Assembly: GCF_947488025.1 (NCBI RefSeq)
Contig: NZ_CANKYS010000010.1
Coordinates: 100,301 to 164,300 of the forward strand
Direction: 5' to 3'
Source of the DNA: an uncultured Nocardioides sp.
Lineage (GTDB): Bacteria; Actinomycetota; Actinomycetes; Propionibacteriales; Nocardioidaceae
DNA length: 64,000 nt
Shown here in pieces: positions 63,928-64,000 of the stretch (position 1 is its first letter; each line of letters starts with the position of its first letter). A model generated the notes under the pieces. The model was not told where the DNA came from. It worked only from the letters and a program-made list of their open reading frames with translations, and ran no database searches. Both the position numbers and the translations under genes were made by a program.

Positions 63928-64000
63928 GGGCGTGTCTCCCTATTGGCGAAGCCAGATCGTGATGGCGCGCAGGACGACTCCGCCGCGGTAGACGACGGCT
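63928..64000 (-). mobile_element. Right end of an IS5-family-like insertion sequence
   Basis: GGGCGTGTCTCC (63928-63939) looks like a terminal inverted repeat of IS5/IS427-group elements, next to a CTAG (63925-63928) of the kind these elements duplicate. The transposase end lies directly inside. The element runs off the window. Confidence 0.6.
63940..64000 (-). CDS. Transposase, C-terminal end only
   Basis: The last 19 residues, AVVYRGGVVLRAITIWLRQ, end in TAG. This resembles the C-terminus of IS5-family DDE transposases. The remainder lies beyond the window edge, so family assignment is tentative. Confidence 0.6.
   Translation of the reverse strand, partial: AVVYRGGVVLRAITIWLRQ

Overview
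The window is chromosomal DNA from a high-GC actinobacterium. The family make-up (DUF3073, DUF3151, DUF3817, DUF3311 plus sodium/solute symporter, class I lysyl-tRNA synthetase, SigE-family sigma factor, sterol carrier family protein) fits the Nocardioidaceae, most likely Nocardioides or a close relative. This placement rests on gene content and style, not on a marker tree. Genes are packed tightly with many 4-base stop/start overlaps. Almost every stop codon is TGA; about seven are TAG and none that I annotated is TAA.

Layout. 0-3.5 kb: phosphate uptake operon pstSCAB on the minus strand, with a PHO-box-like repeat upstream and pstB cut by the window edge. 3.6-11.2 kb: a MutT1-like Nudix/phosphatase protein, a cold-shock protein, a PAP2 enzyme, a type II NADH dehydrogenase, an RsbW-like ATPase, a small metallopeptidase and tRNA-Lys, tRNA-Asp and tRNA-Glu. 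11.3-14.4 kb: a signalling group of response regulator, 31-residue ORF, cytochrome P450 lacking the usual oxygen-activating residues, and an overlapping GAF histidine kinase. 14.4-17.2 kb: tRNA-Phe, an unknown propeller-like protein and a valine/leucine dehydrogenase. 17.3-24.5 kb: DUF3073, purM, purF, an NAD-binding protein, an SRPBCC protein, an M20 peptidase and a GNAT protein. 24.5-30.1 kb: phosphoketolase, a sterol carrier family protein, a lipoprotein hydrolase, and an ArsR-like regulator divergent from an MFS exporter over a phased operator array. 30.2-38.7 kb: purL, an orphan group of type VII secretion-like proteins (one apparently frameshifted), an exported DUF1906/peptidoglycan-binding protein, DUF3817, purQ and purS. 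38.8-46.7 kb: DUF72, an endonuclease-like protein between paired palindromes, acyl-CoA synthetase, purC and neighbours, acylphosphatase and an MFS transporter. 46.8-51.3 kb: purA-purD-DUF402-purB operon. 51.4-64 kb: diacylglycerol kinase-like protein, LuxR-type regulator, class I LysRS, DUF3151, a monocarboxylate-type symporter pair, an AbiEi-like protein between paired palindromes, fba, an anti-sigma/sigma pair, trmH, and the end of an insertion sequence at the right edge.

Nine purine genes (purM, F, L, Q, S, C, B, D, A) lie across 34 kb in separate short units. Together they cover most of the route from PRPP to IMP plus the first step to AMP; purN, purE/K, purH and guaB are not here. Phosphoketolase and fructose-bisphosphate aldolase mark central carbon metabolism.

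Three patterns stand out. First, many genes have a TAnnnT box 6-7 bases before the start codon and no Shine-Dalgarno sequence (leaderless promoters), and at five junctions the TAG stop of the upstream gene is itself the first half of the next gene's -10 box. Second, two unrelated intergenic sites each hold a nuclease-like gene bracketed by a pair of palindromes of identical length (51/51 bp and 70/70 bp), as if insertion had duplicated a bidirectional terminator. Third, a P450-like protein without the acid-alcohol pair is translationally coupled to a histidine kinase, which suggests a haem-based sensor.
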